A stretch of DNA of 64,000 bases from Puffinus mauretanicus (lineage: Eukaryota > Chordata > Aves > Procellariiformes > Procellariidae), in NCBI GenBank assembly GCA_023333565.1, contig JAJKFH010003908.1:124001-188000 (forward strand), given 5' to 3'. Of this stretch, positions 26,401 through 39,874 are shown one piece after another (position 1 is the first letter of the stretch; the number at the start of each line of letters is the position of its first letter). The position numbers were made by a program, and so were the translations under genes. The notes under the pieces were generated by a model, which saw only the letters and a list, made by a program, of their open reading frames with translations, did no database searches and was not told the DNA's origin.

Positions 26401-27774
26401 ATAAGTAAATATTAAAAAAAAATAGAGTAATATTTTATACTTTTTTCTTTTTAAGTAAATACATACGCCTGCTGATCAACTGCAGTACTCTAAGTATCTG
26501 CAGAAACACTAATATCCTCTCCGAGTATTCATGGGGGAATAAAAACAGTTCTAAATAAAGTTAAACATTCCAAAGGCAGGAAAGCACACACAAGATTAGC
26601 TCATATTGTACTGATGAAAATCTGGAGCAGAAATCAGAACACACCCATACAAAAAAAACCACGTTTTACTAACAACTGCTCTGAATAGAATGAAACTAAA
26701 GAAAACGGTGTAAAGGAAAAGAAAATTTGTCTTACTAACACACATGTAAGCTTTCAGTTATATACAGTAACAATTCCCATAAAGTTACAGATGTGTACAA
26801 CTAAATATAGATAGCCAAAATGTTTTAGTTCAATTCTTAAACACATAGCATGAAGCTCAAATAAGGGGGGGACCATAATTTGAGGATTACAGCTCCCACT
26901 AACTTCAACCACAGCCAGACAAATAAAGAGGAGACCGTCATCCTTTAATTCAGCAATTAAGTATGAGATATTCCTAAGTAAAATTGGAATTTTATTAAGA
27001 ACTATCAAAGTACTTCTTTCTACTGATACATAAGTTATCAGTTTAACAATCCTCCTCTGTTATTTGAAAAGGTTTATTGTCCTAGCTGGAGAGAGTTGGT
27101 GGATTCATTACAGCTTGATTATTATGTTCTCTTGCTGTACTATTAAAATTCCAACAGAACTAAGTGTGTAGCGATATAAAAAAAAAGTTCTTATTTGATT
27201 ATTTCCCCCACATACAGAAATATTCCCTTTTCCCTCACTGGAAGATACTTTAAAACTTTAAATTCTTAAATAATGTGCATTGAAGGCATTGAAAAATGGA
27301 TCCTTTAACAGAAGTACACCTGAATTATTTAGACAGTTCTTAGAACATTTAAGTAAAATTTAACCATTACACACACAGTCTTTAGAGAGTTCAAATATAT
27401 TTTAATTGAAAGATATGCTGAGCAGTTAAAAAATAGAGGTGCTAGAATGTATTTTAACGCGCAAGTAGTTTCATGCTAGGTTCAAAGAGCTGTACAACTG
27501 TGCTAAGTAGAACAGACACTGAAAAGCAGCTAGTATGAAAACCAAATTCCAAAGTCACACTCAGAGAGAACCAAAGATTTGGTAAACCAGAACAGCAAAA
27601 AATTAATTAAAGAAGTAGACAACACACAAAGAATCAAACCTAAATCTTAAACACACCTTCTGCACAGATAAGAATGCTGGAACTTCTCATTAGCATCAGA
27701 TTAAGCAGTTTTTCACTAGCAGACAGAACGGGAATTATTAAAGGGAAGGGATAGGTTGTTTAAACAATTCTTAC
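20405..27774 (-). other. DOCK9 intron 1, 20.4-27.8 kb
   Basis: AT-rich intron sequence with a short (CA)n at 22740-22752. Open frames here are short and without similarity. No recognisable repeat family, exon or RNA gene. Confidence 0.75.
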
Positions 27775-27888
27775 CAGCACTACCACAGGACTCTCCACTT
27801 CTACTTCACAAGGACCTGCATCCTTGCACTGCTGCGGAGACTCTATAATAAGCTCTTTCTTAGGATTTCTGTTTGTTCTTGCCTGCAT
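27775..27888 (-). CDS. DOCK9: Candidate alternative first exon (or cassette exon) of DOCK9
   Basis: The ATG at 27888 (A at -3) opens 38 codons starting MQARTNRNPKKELIIESPQQ and ending EVEVESPVVVL, directly followed by CTG|GTAAGA in phase 0. This is the same length and the same final Leu as canonical exon 1, so it would fuse in frame to AKPKLIEP of exon 2. The segment is GC-richer than the surrounding intron and has a hydrophilic, non-repetitive composition (basic start, acidic EVEVES end) unlike chance translations of this AT-rich DNA. Six bases into the frame an AG follows a weak pyrimidine tract (ATGCAG|GCA), so an internal cassette exon is also possible. I cannot confirm transcription from the sequence. 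Confidence 0.55.
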
Positions 27889-30800
27889 TCTTTGATTGAA
27901 AATACAAACAGCAGCAAAACCATATGCTTTTTGGCATCAAAGAAATCAACATGCCAGTGATCCAGTGAAAACAATAGCTTTTTCCCCAGCCCAAGCAGCA
28001 GAAAGTACAAACTAGTCTAACTACTCGGCTGCAGTTTGCTAAATCTGTCATGGTGGGAATGCATGACAGACAAAGGCCAGCCCCTAAGCATGTTGTATTC
28101 CTCTGGAAAAAAAAAAAAAAAGGTGGATCCATTTTAATGCCTTAAGGTTATGAGTCAAACACAAAAGGGAATGTGCATTTCTAAAATGACCATGTAAAAC
28201 AGTCCAAGTCTTTTACAGCACATAAAATCAAGGCTTCAATATTTTAAAATATTTTTGTTGTAAAAATTAGCCACTTGTTGACAACTGGGCCTCTTCAGAA
28301 GTATAAAACCCTAAGTGTTACTTTTTTTTTTTTTTTTTTTACATTAATATCTCTTACTCGGGTACTATCAACAACGAGCCACTAAGCAAGTACATTCTCC
28401 AGGGCCAATGCTCCAAACAGATATACATTGCTCTTTTTTGGGGTTAGGGTGGGGATGCTCTTTTTAACCTTAGTGCTAAATCCATATTAAAAATTTACCT
28501 TAGTATCAAATTGTCTTCACAGTAAAAATCGTACATGCTCTACAAAGATGCTAACTCAAAAATAAAATTAATTTTAAAACCTCTTTATACCTTCAACTTT
28601 TAAGCACTTAACTCTTCAAGTAAACTACCAGTCTCCCTCAGCCTCTTTCCTTGCTTGAGACAGCTCACGTCTGTCTTGCACATTATTAGTGCTCTCAGCT
28701 CATTCCTGTCTCCTCAGAACCCTCCAGCATTGCCGATGTCCATCACTGATCACCCTCCAAAAAACCACCAAGACAACCCAACAAAATATTCACACATCTT
28801 GAGTGAAGTCACTTGACAGAACCTCAGCTCTCCAGCCATGAAGACCAGCCAGCCATCACTCGCTGCCTTTGGCTTCCACAGGATTTTCTTTCTGCTGACA
28901 GTACAAAACACTGGGGGGGTGTCTTCTCTGTATTGCGAACAGTTTTCAGAAGTGTCTCTTGGCCTTGTGATTCAAGGCCACACAGTGCTCGGTGGTTAGT
29001 ATCTTCCATTCCCGTCCTTAGGTGCAACATAAACTCAAGTCATGCTTCAACTTTGCTTTTGTAATCCTCTCCTACTATATCGTTACTTATAGACACTGTT
29101 CAGCATACACACACACACAAAATAAGAGGCAGAAATTTTAATTGGTATCATTTCTGTACAATTCTTTAGTGTAGTGCAAAGCAATTTTGTATGCCGCCTA
29201 GTTGACATTTTTGGTAATTTTGACTAACCTAACTCCCCCATGAAGTAGTTTTAGCATATGATTGTATGCTAAATTCCTCCTGAAAAAAAGTGGACTGGGA
29301 TGAGCAGTTTTCTCCAGGTTTTGAGAGGGGTATTTTGGTTTTCCCTTTGTTTCTTTTTAACACTAATGAGTTGCAACTTCCAAGTGCACAAACCTCAATG
29401 GCTGTATTTACCAAGCAAAAAATACATCTGAGAGAAAATTTAACTCCCCAGAGATGCACACGCCTATTTTAGATTCACTGTCCACTAGAGGAACCAGGCA
29501 GCTGTGGAAACTAAGCCACCACCTTCATTCAATTCTCAACTCTGCTCCACTTCTTTGGACAATTAATTATCTCACTTCAATATAACTGACATCCTAAATT
29601 TAACTTGACAAGAATTTTTATCTATTCTCTAATAGAAGAGAAAGTCACCTTAATCTGCAGAAAGCAGATCAAGTGTTGAAAAAGCACAAATATCCTCTTT
29701 CATTGCTAGTATTTTTAAGAAGGCACAACTTCAGGCACAGGTTTCTTACTCTTCACACCTAACATAAGATGTTAATATCCCTTTCTCTTCCTCTTCTCTC
29801 TGCTCTCACACCTGTATAAGATATTGTTATTTCAGCTCACTGCAATCATGAAATTGAGTCTGACCAAGAGTTTGCCCACCTCATCCACAATGTAAGAACA
29901 TTTCTAATGAGTGGACTGAAAGAAATAATAAAATTAACTATTAGTCAAGACAATAATGATTTACTATGCTTCTGTCTTTTTCTCTAGGAAAAAGAAGTTC
30001 AATGCATTTATTTTTTAAGCAGTGTCTCTACTATACAGACACCAAACTCTAGCAAATCTAGAAAATAACACACTATAAAGCTTCTTGAAGAGTTAAGAAG
30101 GAAACTAGCAGTTTAGTCAAATTTATAAAACAGATCTTCCTGTGTAAATCAAGGTAGACAATAGTTCAAGAACATTTAGTTATACTTTACTTTTATTTTG
30201 CACCAGCTCCTTTTGTTTTCAGAAAACGGAAGTACAGAACAGCTTAGACTAAATTATACCATTACTTGAGGATGCAGCTGCCAAACAGGAATTTGCTTCA
30301 TTGAGATCGCTGTAATTATACTTAACTGCAACCAGAAATGCACCACCTTATTATGCACAAGGCATTTGCAAACACTCACACTAATAAAGACTTAAAAATT
30401 TTATACACTTTAAATAGTATTTCTCCTGGTTCATTTAACAAAGGATTCTACTTTTAAACTGCAACACTGTTTTGTCCTGGGTCAGCTACTTCTCTTGAAT
30501 GCATCTGGATTACTTTAATTCAGTATAAATGTGATTTTCTTTCTTCATCATTCTCCCTATTCTTCTCAAAACATAATGAAGGACAAAAAGAAAGCCAACA
30601 AGCCAACATTTTTATAACATCAGTTTAAAGATACAGAAGTTATTCTTTCCTACTGAATGGTTAATGTAATTTCTAGCTTGCATTTCATTAACACATATGT
30701 ACCATTAGAGGAGTTTCTTTTATTAACAACAACAAAAGTGTGAAGCAGCACCTCCAGAGCTATACCCTGCATGAAATAGACCTAAATTGATGTGCATTTC

Positions 30801-31109
30801 CAATAATTATTTTCTGCTGAGGACTTAGTGATTATCTCAATAATTTAATTCACAAAAAATACTTAGAGAAAAAAACAAAACAAAAAAAAAACCCACACCA
30901 AAGCAAACACAAAAACATGAGATACTGCTTACCCAGGCACCACATAGTCAAAAGACGTAAGTTACTTTAATAAAGAGGTATATTAAAAAATTTTACCAAT
31001 AACACATTATGATTCAAAAAGTGAAAGATTAAAAACAGGACTTTAAGACATGCTGAAAATTTATCAACTTGTTACATGACCTGTAGTTTTAAACCATTTA
31101 ACTGCAATT

Positions 31110-31134
31110 AAAAAAAAAAAAAAAAAAAAAAAAA
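31110..31134. repeat. A25 homopolymer
   Basis: Uninterrupted run of 25 A in intron 1, followed by GAAAGAAG. No AATAAA signal at a suitable distance on the plus strand, so it is not read as a retrocopy tail. Confidence 0.9.
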
Positions 31135-34100
31135 GAAAGAAGTTTGTTCTATCAGGCAGTTACCTGAATAAGGATCAACAAAGAATCCAGGAAAACAACT
31201 CATGTACAAAAAGAATGCCACCGTACAAAAGTTATTTGACTGCATTTCCAACATGGCTCCCAAAATTGCAGGAAATTACTAGCTAAATAGAGACCTACCT
31301 GCAAAATAACTCAGATTATTATGGAAACAACGCATTTCATCTTTTTACAAACACAATGGCTTGAAGGACTTCTCATGGTACTTTTAACAACAGTACTTTC
31401 CATATTACTTCCAACAGCCAAATAGTTGACTCTTTTCTTGCATCATATACCCTTAAGGAATTACCAATGTAATTACAAAATTGCATAGGTAAAAAAGTTC
31501 CTATTCCCAGCATACCTCAGTGATTCATCCAGCAAATTTGCTGCCCAAAAGATAAGTTCCCCACATACACCCTCTTACTCCTTCAAATCACTTTTCACTC
31601 CAAGAGCTTGCTTTCCTAATGCACAATACCACATAATGCAGGGTAAGTGATAGCAAGGGAACAGGCAGCACATGAGAATTTCCTCTGAACTTCGATGGAA
31701 GAAAGGATGATTACCCAGCCTCACTGTAGGAACAGGCTAAAACCCAAGTAGTTTGGTTTAATGGCACTTCTTTCGCTCCATTTCTTTTGCATCAGGATCA
31801 CTAAACCCTATTGGTTGAGTGGCCAATATCAGCATTCACTAAATATACCAGCTCTAATTACAGCCATCAAACTTGTCTCTGTTAGCTGTTCTAGGGAAAA
31901 GAACTGTTGCTCAACCTGTAGGAACTGGGGGGAGGAGGGGAGGAAGGAGTAATCCTGCTGTAGGTTTGCATGTCCTGTACATGTGAAAACAAAAGGATTT
32001 GACAACATCATTTACTAAAACCCTACATCTGTTCTCTACTCCTTTGTGGCTCTTTAAATTCCCTGGCAACTCACAGCATCTCTTAACAAATAACTTTCAA
32101 AAACGAGAAGGATGGACGACTGGAAGGGTTTTGATGCTTTGTTTTGTTGGGGGTTTTGGGGTTTTTTTGGTTGGTTGGTTTTTGGTTTGGGTTGCATTTT
32201 TAAGGCAGTAGCTCATATGAAAATATGGACCCACTTCAGCAGAATGACAAGCACCATTAAAAGCCAATACTTATTGCTCTCATCTGTATTAGTAAGAGAT
32301 ATTCTAGCACTGCCCTCCCACATTTGGCAGCCTGCCTTGCAGCTGTGTTAAAGGCATAACATTTCACATGTCAGTGGAAGATTCAGTGTTGCAGCTATAC
32401 GTATCTTAATACTGCCAAGTTTCGTAAGTGACCAACAGATACGCGCTTGCCCTGGAAAAATATATTCACAGGTTCAAGAGAAAGGCTCAGCCAGCTGATA
32501 GCAGATGGAATACAGCATGCAATTCACCTGGCGATTCCCTGCCATACACATTACATTGAGATGAAATACAAAAGGTCACAAGACTCATTCCTCCTATGGC
32601 AAATACTGCAGACATGTAACTTGCAGTCCCACCATAGGGAGTACATTCTCTAGCAAGAAAATCGTCCAAAAAAAGAAAAAAAGGAAAAGAAAAAAGATGA
32701 AAGCATAAGTCACAGATATGAGTGTGCTACATATTATGCAACTTTTCATGTTGTCAACATTACAACTACAATACTCCCCATTTCACTGACTTGCCTTGGT
32801 AAAGCAAGAATTAAGTGCGTTCTGGAACAGGTAGAATCTCAGTCCCGCTCTGGAGAGGCACCTCTTTATAGTAAAATGAATCATATAAATCTCAAATTTT
32901 GGATTACAGTTAAAATTACTCTCAAAACCACTATTTTTAGGGAGAGAGTCAAGTAGCCTGGACAGGACAAAGATGCCAAGATACCACATAGAAGAGGCCT
33001 CTATCATAAGTAGGTTGCATTGATGAACAAAGATAACACCAATGTACAGGTCTGTATTACTACTCCAGAAGCTAGAATAAAAAACTGATCTGCCTGTTTT
33101 AGTGGCAGCATAAAGTTAAAGGATTCTCCCAGTCAGTGCCTCTATTGGGTCCATAATGTTTTTGTATAATGCATTTTTTTAAAGCTCTTCATTTCATGGA
33201 ATACGAATTTGGCTAAAGTTGTTAACACCAACATGGGATATCTCATTAATATCCCTCAGCTGGACATTACTATCTGTCAGATAAGATACAATATCTTAGT
33301 TTGGACACTCTTACCCCGTGACAAATACAAACGAAAATAAGTTTAAAATCACAGCGGAGCTAGGCAACATATAGATTAACTTAAGTCTTGTCCACGTCAC
33401 GCTTTTGCATACTGTTGTCTATGAAGCATCAACTTAAGGTGCACTTGCTTGACTCACTGGTGACTGATTCATTTCATACCATCTTAGTGGATATTTTTCT
33501 GTTTTCAGGGAAAACCCGACTTCCTCATGGTTCCAGGGAAAGAAAAAAGAAGGAAAAAAAAAAATCAGTAGAATTTAGTCAGGATAGGAGACTTCAATAT
33601 TAAAACCGTACTTCTGCTAAAGGATTTAACTGTTGTTCTGACATACCTCCTTATAGATAGGATGTGTACAAGCAGACTGACTGTGAGAACAGTATCAGAC
33701 TAAAGATGCCTTTTTTCCTACCTGGACAGTACCTTACAATTATCAGAAACTAAGAGGACAGCACAGACACCAAAACAAAGACAAAAAGCGAGTCAAAGCC
33801 CCAAGTCTGAAGATATCTCAAACTGAAGTGGTTCTGTGCCAAGCAAGCCTGAGGTAGGGGTCTTCCCACTGTGTAACACCAATCTTACAAGACTTTTTCC
33901 AGGAGCAATTTGCTCCTTGAGGAGATTGTTAATTCACCTCTGTCCTTGGGCTGAAGTAAGAGGGCATCTTGGTTTGCCTCTAAACTGAAATACAAACTTG
34001 TCTCGGACTTCACAATGTAGAGTTCTAGGAAACAAGAACATTGCAAGAATTAGCAGTTGGCTCCCAGCTTTACTTTAATTGCATTGAATTTCATGCCAGA

Positions 34101-36492
34101 ATAGGACACCTGCATCTGTAGATGATTCAAATTAGCATTTCAGGCTGTTCCTAAAGCAGGTGGAAGGAAGTATTAATCAGGAAGAAAGAGCAGAGAAGTC
34201 ATCTCCTTTCTGTGTGTTCACTATGTCTGGACTCTAGACTTGAAAGCACCACCCACACAGCTTCTCTACCATGTAAGTCTTCTTCCCATAACTCAAGATC
34301 ATATAAGGCTTTAAAGTTGCTTGTTTGGTGGTTTGTTTTTTGTTGTTGGGTTTTTTTTTTCTTTTGTTTTGTTTTTTAACTCCAGACATCTTGCTTGCTT
34401 TCAAAGCAGGATATCCAGCTCCCCCAAGAGCCCCTGCTGCTACATTCAAAGGGAACATGTTTTCTACCTGGATGCAACCTAATGCCATATTCTTTGGCCT
34501 GGATATTTTTCTGTGCTAGTCCAACCTATCTTGTCATGGATGAATAATGGCTTATGCATATTGGCTTGACCAACTATCCTCAGATTTTGTCCTCAGTCTT
34601 AAATAATTTTTCCAGAAGATACAATGTTTAATCTTATGTTTTGCATGCCAGCGCACTGAGTGTCTGCCAACCTATCTCTGATGATCCTCTCACTTGCAAC
34701 TTTCAAAGAAATTTATTTGCTGCAGGAACTACGTTTGGTGAACTTGTGCTGCAATTTCCTCTGCCAAGAGGGCAAAGGGATACCAGAGGTGGACATTCGA
34801 GCATTCTTCCCAAAGGAGTCTAATGAAAGGTCAAAACAAAAAAATTCCACAGAAACCATCAGGAAATTTAGCCAAAACTACAAGCCAGCTCATAAGACAC
34901 CAGGTTTTTATTCACCCAAAGCAAGAAGATGAAAGGAGATAAAAGAAGCACTCTCATGCAAGTGACCCATGAAAAACTATGCAAGAGTTAGATGCTGTAC
35001 TCAAACATGTCTGTTTCTTCCTTATTCAGAAGCCTAATGAGGTCTAATGCTCCAGTTGCTGATGAATAAAAGCCACTTGTTACAAGTTGAAGCAAGCTAC
35101 GAGAGTGAAATAACAGACACTAAGACATACAAATTATCTGCACACCATTAGAGAATTGCTGCATAAGCTGTTTAAGCCCATTAAAAAAAAAAACACAACA
35201 CAACTTCCACTTACTCAGCAGAATGACTTCCTTAGAACTTTCTCCTTTATATATTTCTACTTTATTTCTACTAAACTTTTCTAGTTTAAATAAGTACATT
35301 GCTATTAATTTGTTAATTCAGACAGCAAGGACGGGCCTTAATATAGGCCTTTTAATAAATGAATGTTTTAAATTTTACTTTAAACACAACACATGTTAAA
35401 TCAAGAAAACAGTCTTTTTTGAAAATCATACACATATAATTTAAAATTATTCTGAAATCAAAATATTTGCAACTTGAATGTCTACTGTGGAGTTATTTCC
35501 AGAATGACATAGCTCATTGCTGTCATTAATCAATCTTCCCACATGCACAGACTCTGGTATATCTTAAAGATGTCACAGTTTATTAATAAACCAAATGACT
35601 CATGAGCAGCATAGAAAAAGCAGTCACACAAAAACCCAGTAACACCTAATGATGGCATTGGTGTCAAGTCAGCAGGTTACACAGACTAAGAAACTGCAGT
35701 TACTAAAATATAAGGTTGGTGGTTCTGTTTCCAGCAAATACCTAAATCTATCCTATTAAAAGCTGGACATACACCATTTCAAAATGCCCTGCATTTCTTC
35801 TTGGAAATTGTGTCAGCACAAATTAAGTAACAGTTATTTAAATTAAGGATATTTCCCACATCAGACTTACTAAAAGACTACTTAAAATTATTAGGCCACA
35901 TCTTGCACATGCTACAGCTGCTAAACTACCTGAAGTAGCTTTACCAAACTAAGAGGTTATAAAGTTTAATGAGAGAAACAGCAGTGTTGGATAGGCCGTA
36001 AGAAGCAAACTGAGCAAAAAACATTTCAAGCATGGGAAAAAAGCATGTTGCTTTCTACAATTTTCAGACAAATATAAAGAAAGAATATGGTCCTTCAGCC
36101 CAGTCTGTCTCACTTTAGAAGTTTTTAGCTCCTTGTTAGCCTCTCAGCTAGCCTCTTCCTTCACTGAATATTTCAACGGGCTTATTCGCAAAACCCGAAC
36201 TTTTAAAATCTCATTAGTTTTATTGTCACCACATCATTCTCATATGCTCATTTTCCATCTTTGTCTATCATCTGAAACAGCTGTTTAGGCCCTGAACCAT
36301 ACAGTAACACTTTACTCTTAGATAGTCATTGGTTATACAATGATTACCAATAAAATGGAATTCGAATATAAAAATAAAGGCCATGAAAAAAAAACCCTCC
36401 TTACTCTAAGATACTGCCACACAGCAGAAATAACATGTAACATCATACTGAGAATGGATTTTAAAAAAATCATAGGAAAATCAAACCAAACT

Positions 36493-36543
36493 AAGTAATG
36501 TAGTTCAAGCATACAAACAAAGTAATGTAGTTCAAGCATACAA
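36493..36543. repeat. Tandem duplication, 27-base period
   Basis: AAGTAATGTAGTTCAAGCAT plus ACAA at 36493-36516 is repeated exactly at 36520-36543. A local slippage-type duplication in the intron. Confidence 0.9.
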
Positions 36544-38618
36544 GCTAATACTTTGAAACTGTATCCTTTCAACTTACTACAAAACTTAGCAAATTAGAAT
36601 GTTTTCTCAATATCTGCAGAAAATAAATATACCCTAGGTGGACATTTGGGGAAAATATATTTTCATTAATTTTAATGCAGCTTTTAATAGTGTCTCAAAC
36701 TAAATGTATAATCTTTTACTAAAATATTGATTTTTACCCATGTGGACCTAAAGACCCTAAGAGACCCTGTGTTCTAGCAAGATAAAGTGTATGTGACGGG
36801 CTAGAAATGTTCCTATCCCAAAGATAAGAAATAGCATTTTCATTGCAAGTTTGAATGACATCAGATGGATAGAAATAAACTGTACTCCCGAGAAGACATT
36901 CTCATCCAAGCTTCATTTTATCTTTGATTTCCTTCACGCGAAAAAGCAGACCTGCTTAAGATAAAACTTTGACTAGATTCAATAAGACTTTAGATATAAC
37001 CTCCTGACCTCTGGATTACAGGATACATAAGAAAAATATATGCTAAATCAACTACTTCTGCTTCCTTATTTCTTCAGGGAACAGGAGACTTTTCCTTCAA
37101 GGAGAACTGCTTCCCAAGAGCTTTCTGTTCACAGGAAATTTTCAGAGATATTCAACACCGGCTTTGCAAGAGAATCAACGTGTTCTTAAATTAAAGGACT
37201 CTCTGAAATTAACTGGTGTTCTTACAACAGCTCTATATCAGGAGATACTTGATCCAAAGTAGCTAAATAGACCAGATAGTCGGTACAGCCAAAAAGGCAG
37301 AGGTAAGAAATTGCAGCTCAAATATCTGTTACAGCACAGACAAAGAAATAGGTGAAGCCATACACCCACGCTTCATCTGTTGCAACAACCTCCAAAATAA
37401 AAGAAAACACAGGGAATTGACACACTGCCACTCTCTTTTGGTCTTGGTCATACAGCTTCTCTTCAAAGGAAGAGGATTCCTGTAGTCTTCACATCCCTGC
37501 ATGGCTTCTCAGTGAGAAATGAGGTAATTTCTTCTCCTGAAGGCCACTTTTAGAGGAGGAAGAACTGGCCAAAAAAGCTTTTACAGCAAAGAGTACAAAA
37601 ATTATGTCATTTAAGAGTTTCATGTATATGCTTAGCTGAGTTTCATAAAATAACTTGTCACTATTGCCAGGACTGCAGCATCTTTCCCCCTCTCCAGAGA
37701 ATCTTGCTTTCCACCCTTCAGGGTTAAGTCAGTAGCAACTGCTCCCCAGCCTCAGACGTCTCAGAAAGCGATAGCCAGTGCCAGCTGTGACTATCAAGAG
37801 CATGGCCTTTTAATGAAGTCCCTTTTTTTTTCTTGTAAATTCTGACTTTTGTTCTTATGGACTACACTAGTCCAGTACAATGAGCAGGAAGTCATTCTGA
37901 CCCCTCAATTCCACACACTCTTCCATACTAACCTTCAAATATTTATCCCGGAAGAAGCTTATTTTGATCCACTACTTCCAGTTAAACCAAGCTGACAAAG
38001 CCATACAGGAAAATCCAAAAAAACCAGTATCGTTATTTAAAGGCATCTAGAAATTTTGGAGTTAAAAAAAAAAAAGCCTTAAGTGACAAATGTGGAACTT
38101 CAGTTGTAAACGGCAGACTAGGCATATTGTGTGCTTAATCTTGCCAGTTTGCAAACCAATTCTGTAGGGCTAAATTAAAAATAAATTATTGCTGGAACAA
38201 TACCACAGGAAACAAAGAAGGAAAAAAAAATGTTATACAATACAAAAAATTTTCACTGCACCCTCCAAGTTACAATAATTCATATTACATTTAAAAAAAA
38301 AAAAGTATTTCTTCGTTCACTCATCTACACCAGTAAAGGTGTTAGGTCTTAAATTCAATGGAGTGCAAAAGTTATTGAAAGTATTCATTGTCCAGAATTT
38401 AACAAATGTCTAATAACCATCTGTACAAGGCTAACTTAAAAATGGCTAACAGTGTAAAAAGGCTTCTAAATCCTAGTGGAAGCCATTTTATTTCTAATAT
38501 CAAACCATACTAAGAATTTATAAAATGCAATACTATCATGAAGGGTAATATCCATACTGTAAGTTATTTTAAGCATCTGAAGACAGTTCAGATTATTCTG
38601 TATTCTTTCCTGGAAGCT

Positions 38619-38719
38619 TATGTGCGTGTATCATGTATATAAACATACATATATGTGTATGTGTGCATATAAATACACACACATGCATATACATACAGAT
38701 ACATACTCACACACACACC
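38619..38719. repeat. Alternating CA/TG/TA purine-pyrimidine tract
   Basis: About 100 bases made largely of alternating GT, CA and TA dinucleotides, ending in (CA)5 and then a T-run. An interrupted microsatellite; alternating tracts of this kind can adopt left-handed DNA. Located about 1.1 kb downstream (in gene sense) of the 39.7 kb candidate first exon. Confidence 0.85.
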
Positions 38720-39712
38720 TTTTTTTTTTCTTATATTTGAGTTCAGTAAGAAAGGATCTGAACAGCATAACGACAACAAAGCTTTGTGAAATTTCTAAAG
38801 GCTTTCCATAACTGCAATTGCACAGTGTGGGTACGCCAGCAGGCACGACAAGCTTGTCAAAATCTGTCCAGTTATTTCAGTGTACCACACCCCTCTTATT
38901 CCAACTATCTAGTCAGTGACAAAGCAATTAACAAGTAACTCCAAATTATTTGAAATAAATATTTAAATCCTTAACTAGCCCAATTCTGAAGCGAGCAGTG
39001 CACAGTAGCTATTGCAATTCCACCCCCTCAAGCCTAAATGCAATACATCTGACGCACAAATGCATCATTAACCTGGGGGGTACAAAGACGACAGTCTCAC
39101 TTTAGAGCCTGTTTTCTTTGCATCAGGCAACACCTAAAAAAGCCTTTGAGAGCAAAGCCGGTTCAGAAAAGAGTTATTACTCCCTTTAACCATTTTTTTC
39201 TTCTAGAATGCTCCTGTATCCCTTTCAGTAAGTTAAACAGAAATAGAATAGTTTCAGAGAAAAAAAAAAGAAAAAAATGTACTCGACTCCATCTGAAAAA
39301 AAAACACCTTAAATCCTGGGTTACTGTTTTCCCAACAAAGCATTCCTTAGTTTTTCCAAATAACGTAATCATCTGTCGTTCTTCAATTGAAGTGCCAAAT
39401 ACATTCCAAGAGTATGTTTAGAAAGATCTAACAGCAGACGATCTTCTATAACAGTCCTGTTATGGATTGCAAATTCTTCAGAGCTATCAATACAAATCTA
39501 AATGATAAAGTGAATATGAGTCCTAAGCTTTAACATTACAGTTGCATGCACACGTATATTATATGTCACATACATGCACTAACATCCTACACTATCAGGA
39601 CAAGGTATATTCATGTCTGTATACAGCAGATATTAAATAAACATGGTATCCTGGTTTTAGTTTAGCTTTCAATTAGCAGATAAAATTATTAATGAAACAA
39701 GTTTGTATTTAC

Positions 39713-39874
39713 CAGGGATGAATGAATCAATATTCCTGAATCTTCATTTGGCAAGCTGAATGCTGTGTATTCAAGGGCATTGTTTTCCCCTTGCTGTTTG
39801 CAAATATAACCACAGTTTCTCTCAAAAACTGTACGAATGCCTTTAAACAGAACCACACTTGTAGTGCAACCCAT
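39713..39874 (-). CDS. DOCK9: Candidate alternative first exon of DOCK9 (acylation-type N-terminus)
   Basis: The ATG at 39874 opens 54 codons starting MGCTTSVVLFKGIRTVFERN. They end on a Leu codon immediately before CTG|GTAAAT, in phase 0, so splicing to exon 2 (AKPKLIEP) keeps the frame. Start context is strong (G at -3, G at +4). Gly2, Cys3 and Ser6 fit the N-myristoyltransferase consensus with an adjacent palmitoylation-type Cys, as in Src-family kinases. Two more Cys (21, 25) lie in a CGYICK segment. The protein-like composition, donor and phase agree, and I believe (from memory, unchecked) that mammalian DOCK9 has a first exon with the same MGCTTS start. Out-of-frame ATGs lie just upstream (near 39922 and 39901), so either transcription starts close by or scanning is leaky. 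No CpG island is present, suggesting a tissue-restricted promoter. Confidence 0.75.

Larger units (their letters stand above)
27889..39712 (-). other. DOCK9 intron 1, 27.9-39.7 kb
   Basis: AT-rich intron sequence with simple repeats: T20 at 28322-28341, A25 at 31110-31134, a G/T-rich tract at 32148-32198, a T/G-rich tract at 34320-34378, a 27-base tandem duplication at 36493-36543, and a CA/TA-rich tract at 38619-38719. No exon or gene seen. Confidence 0.75.

Noticed and set aside
32148..32198. G/T-rich tract with TTTTGGGG-like units, considered as telomere-like or G-quadruplex
   Set aside because: The vertebrate telomere unit is not present and only a few runs of three or more G occur, so it is listed only as simple sequence.
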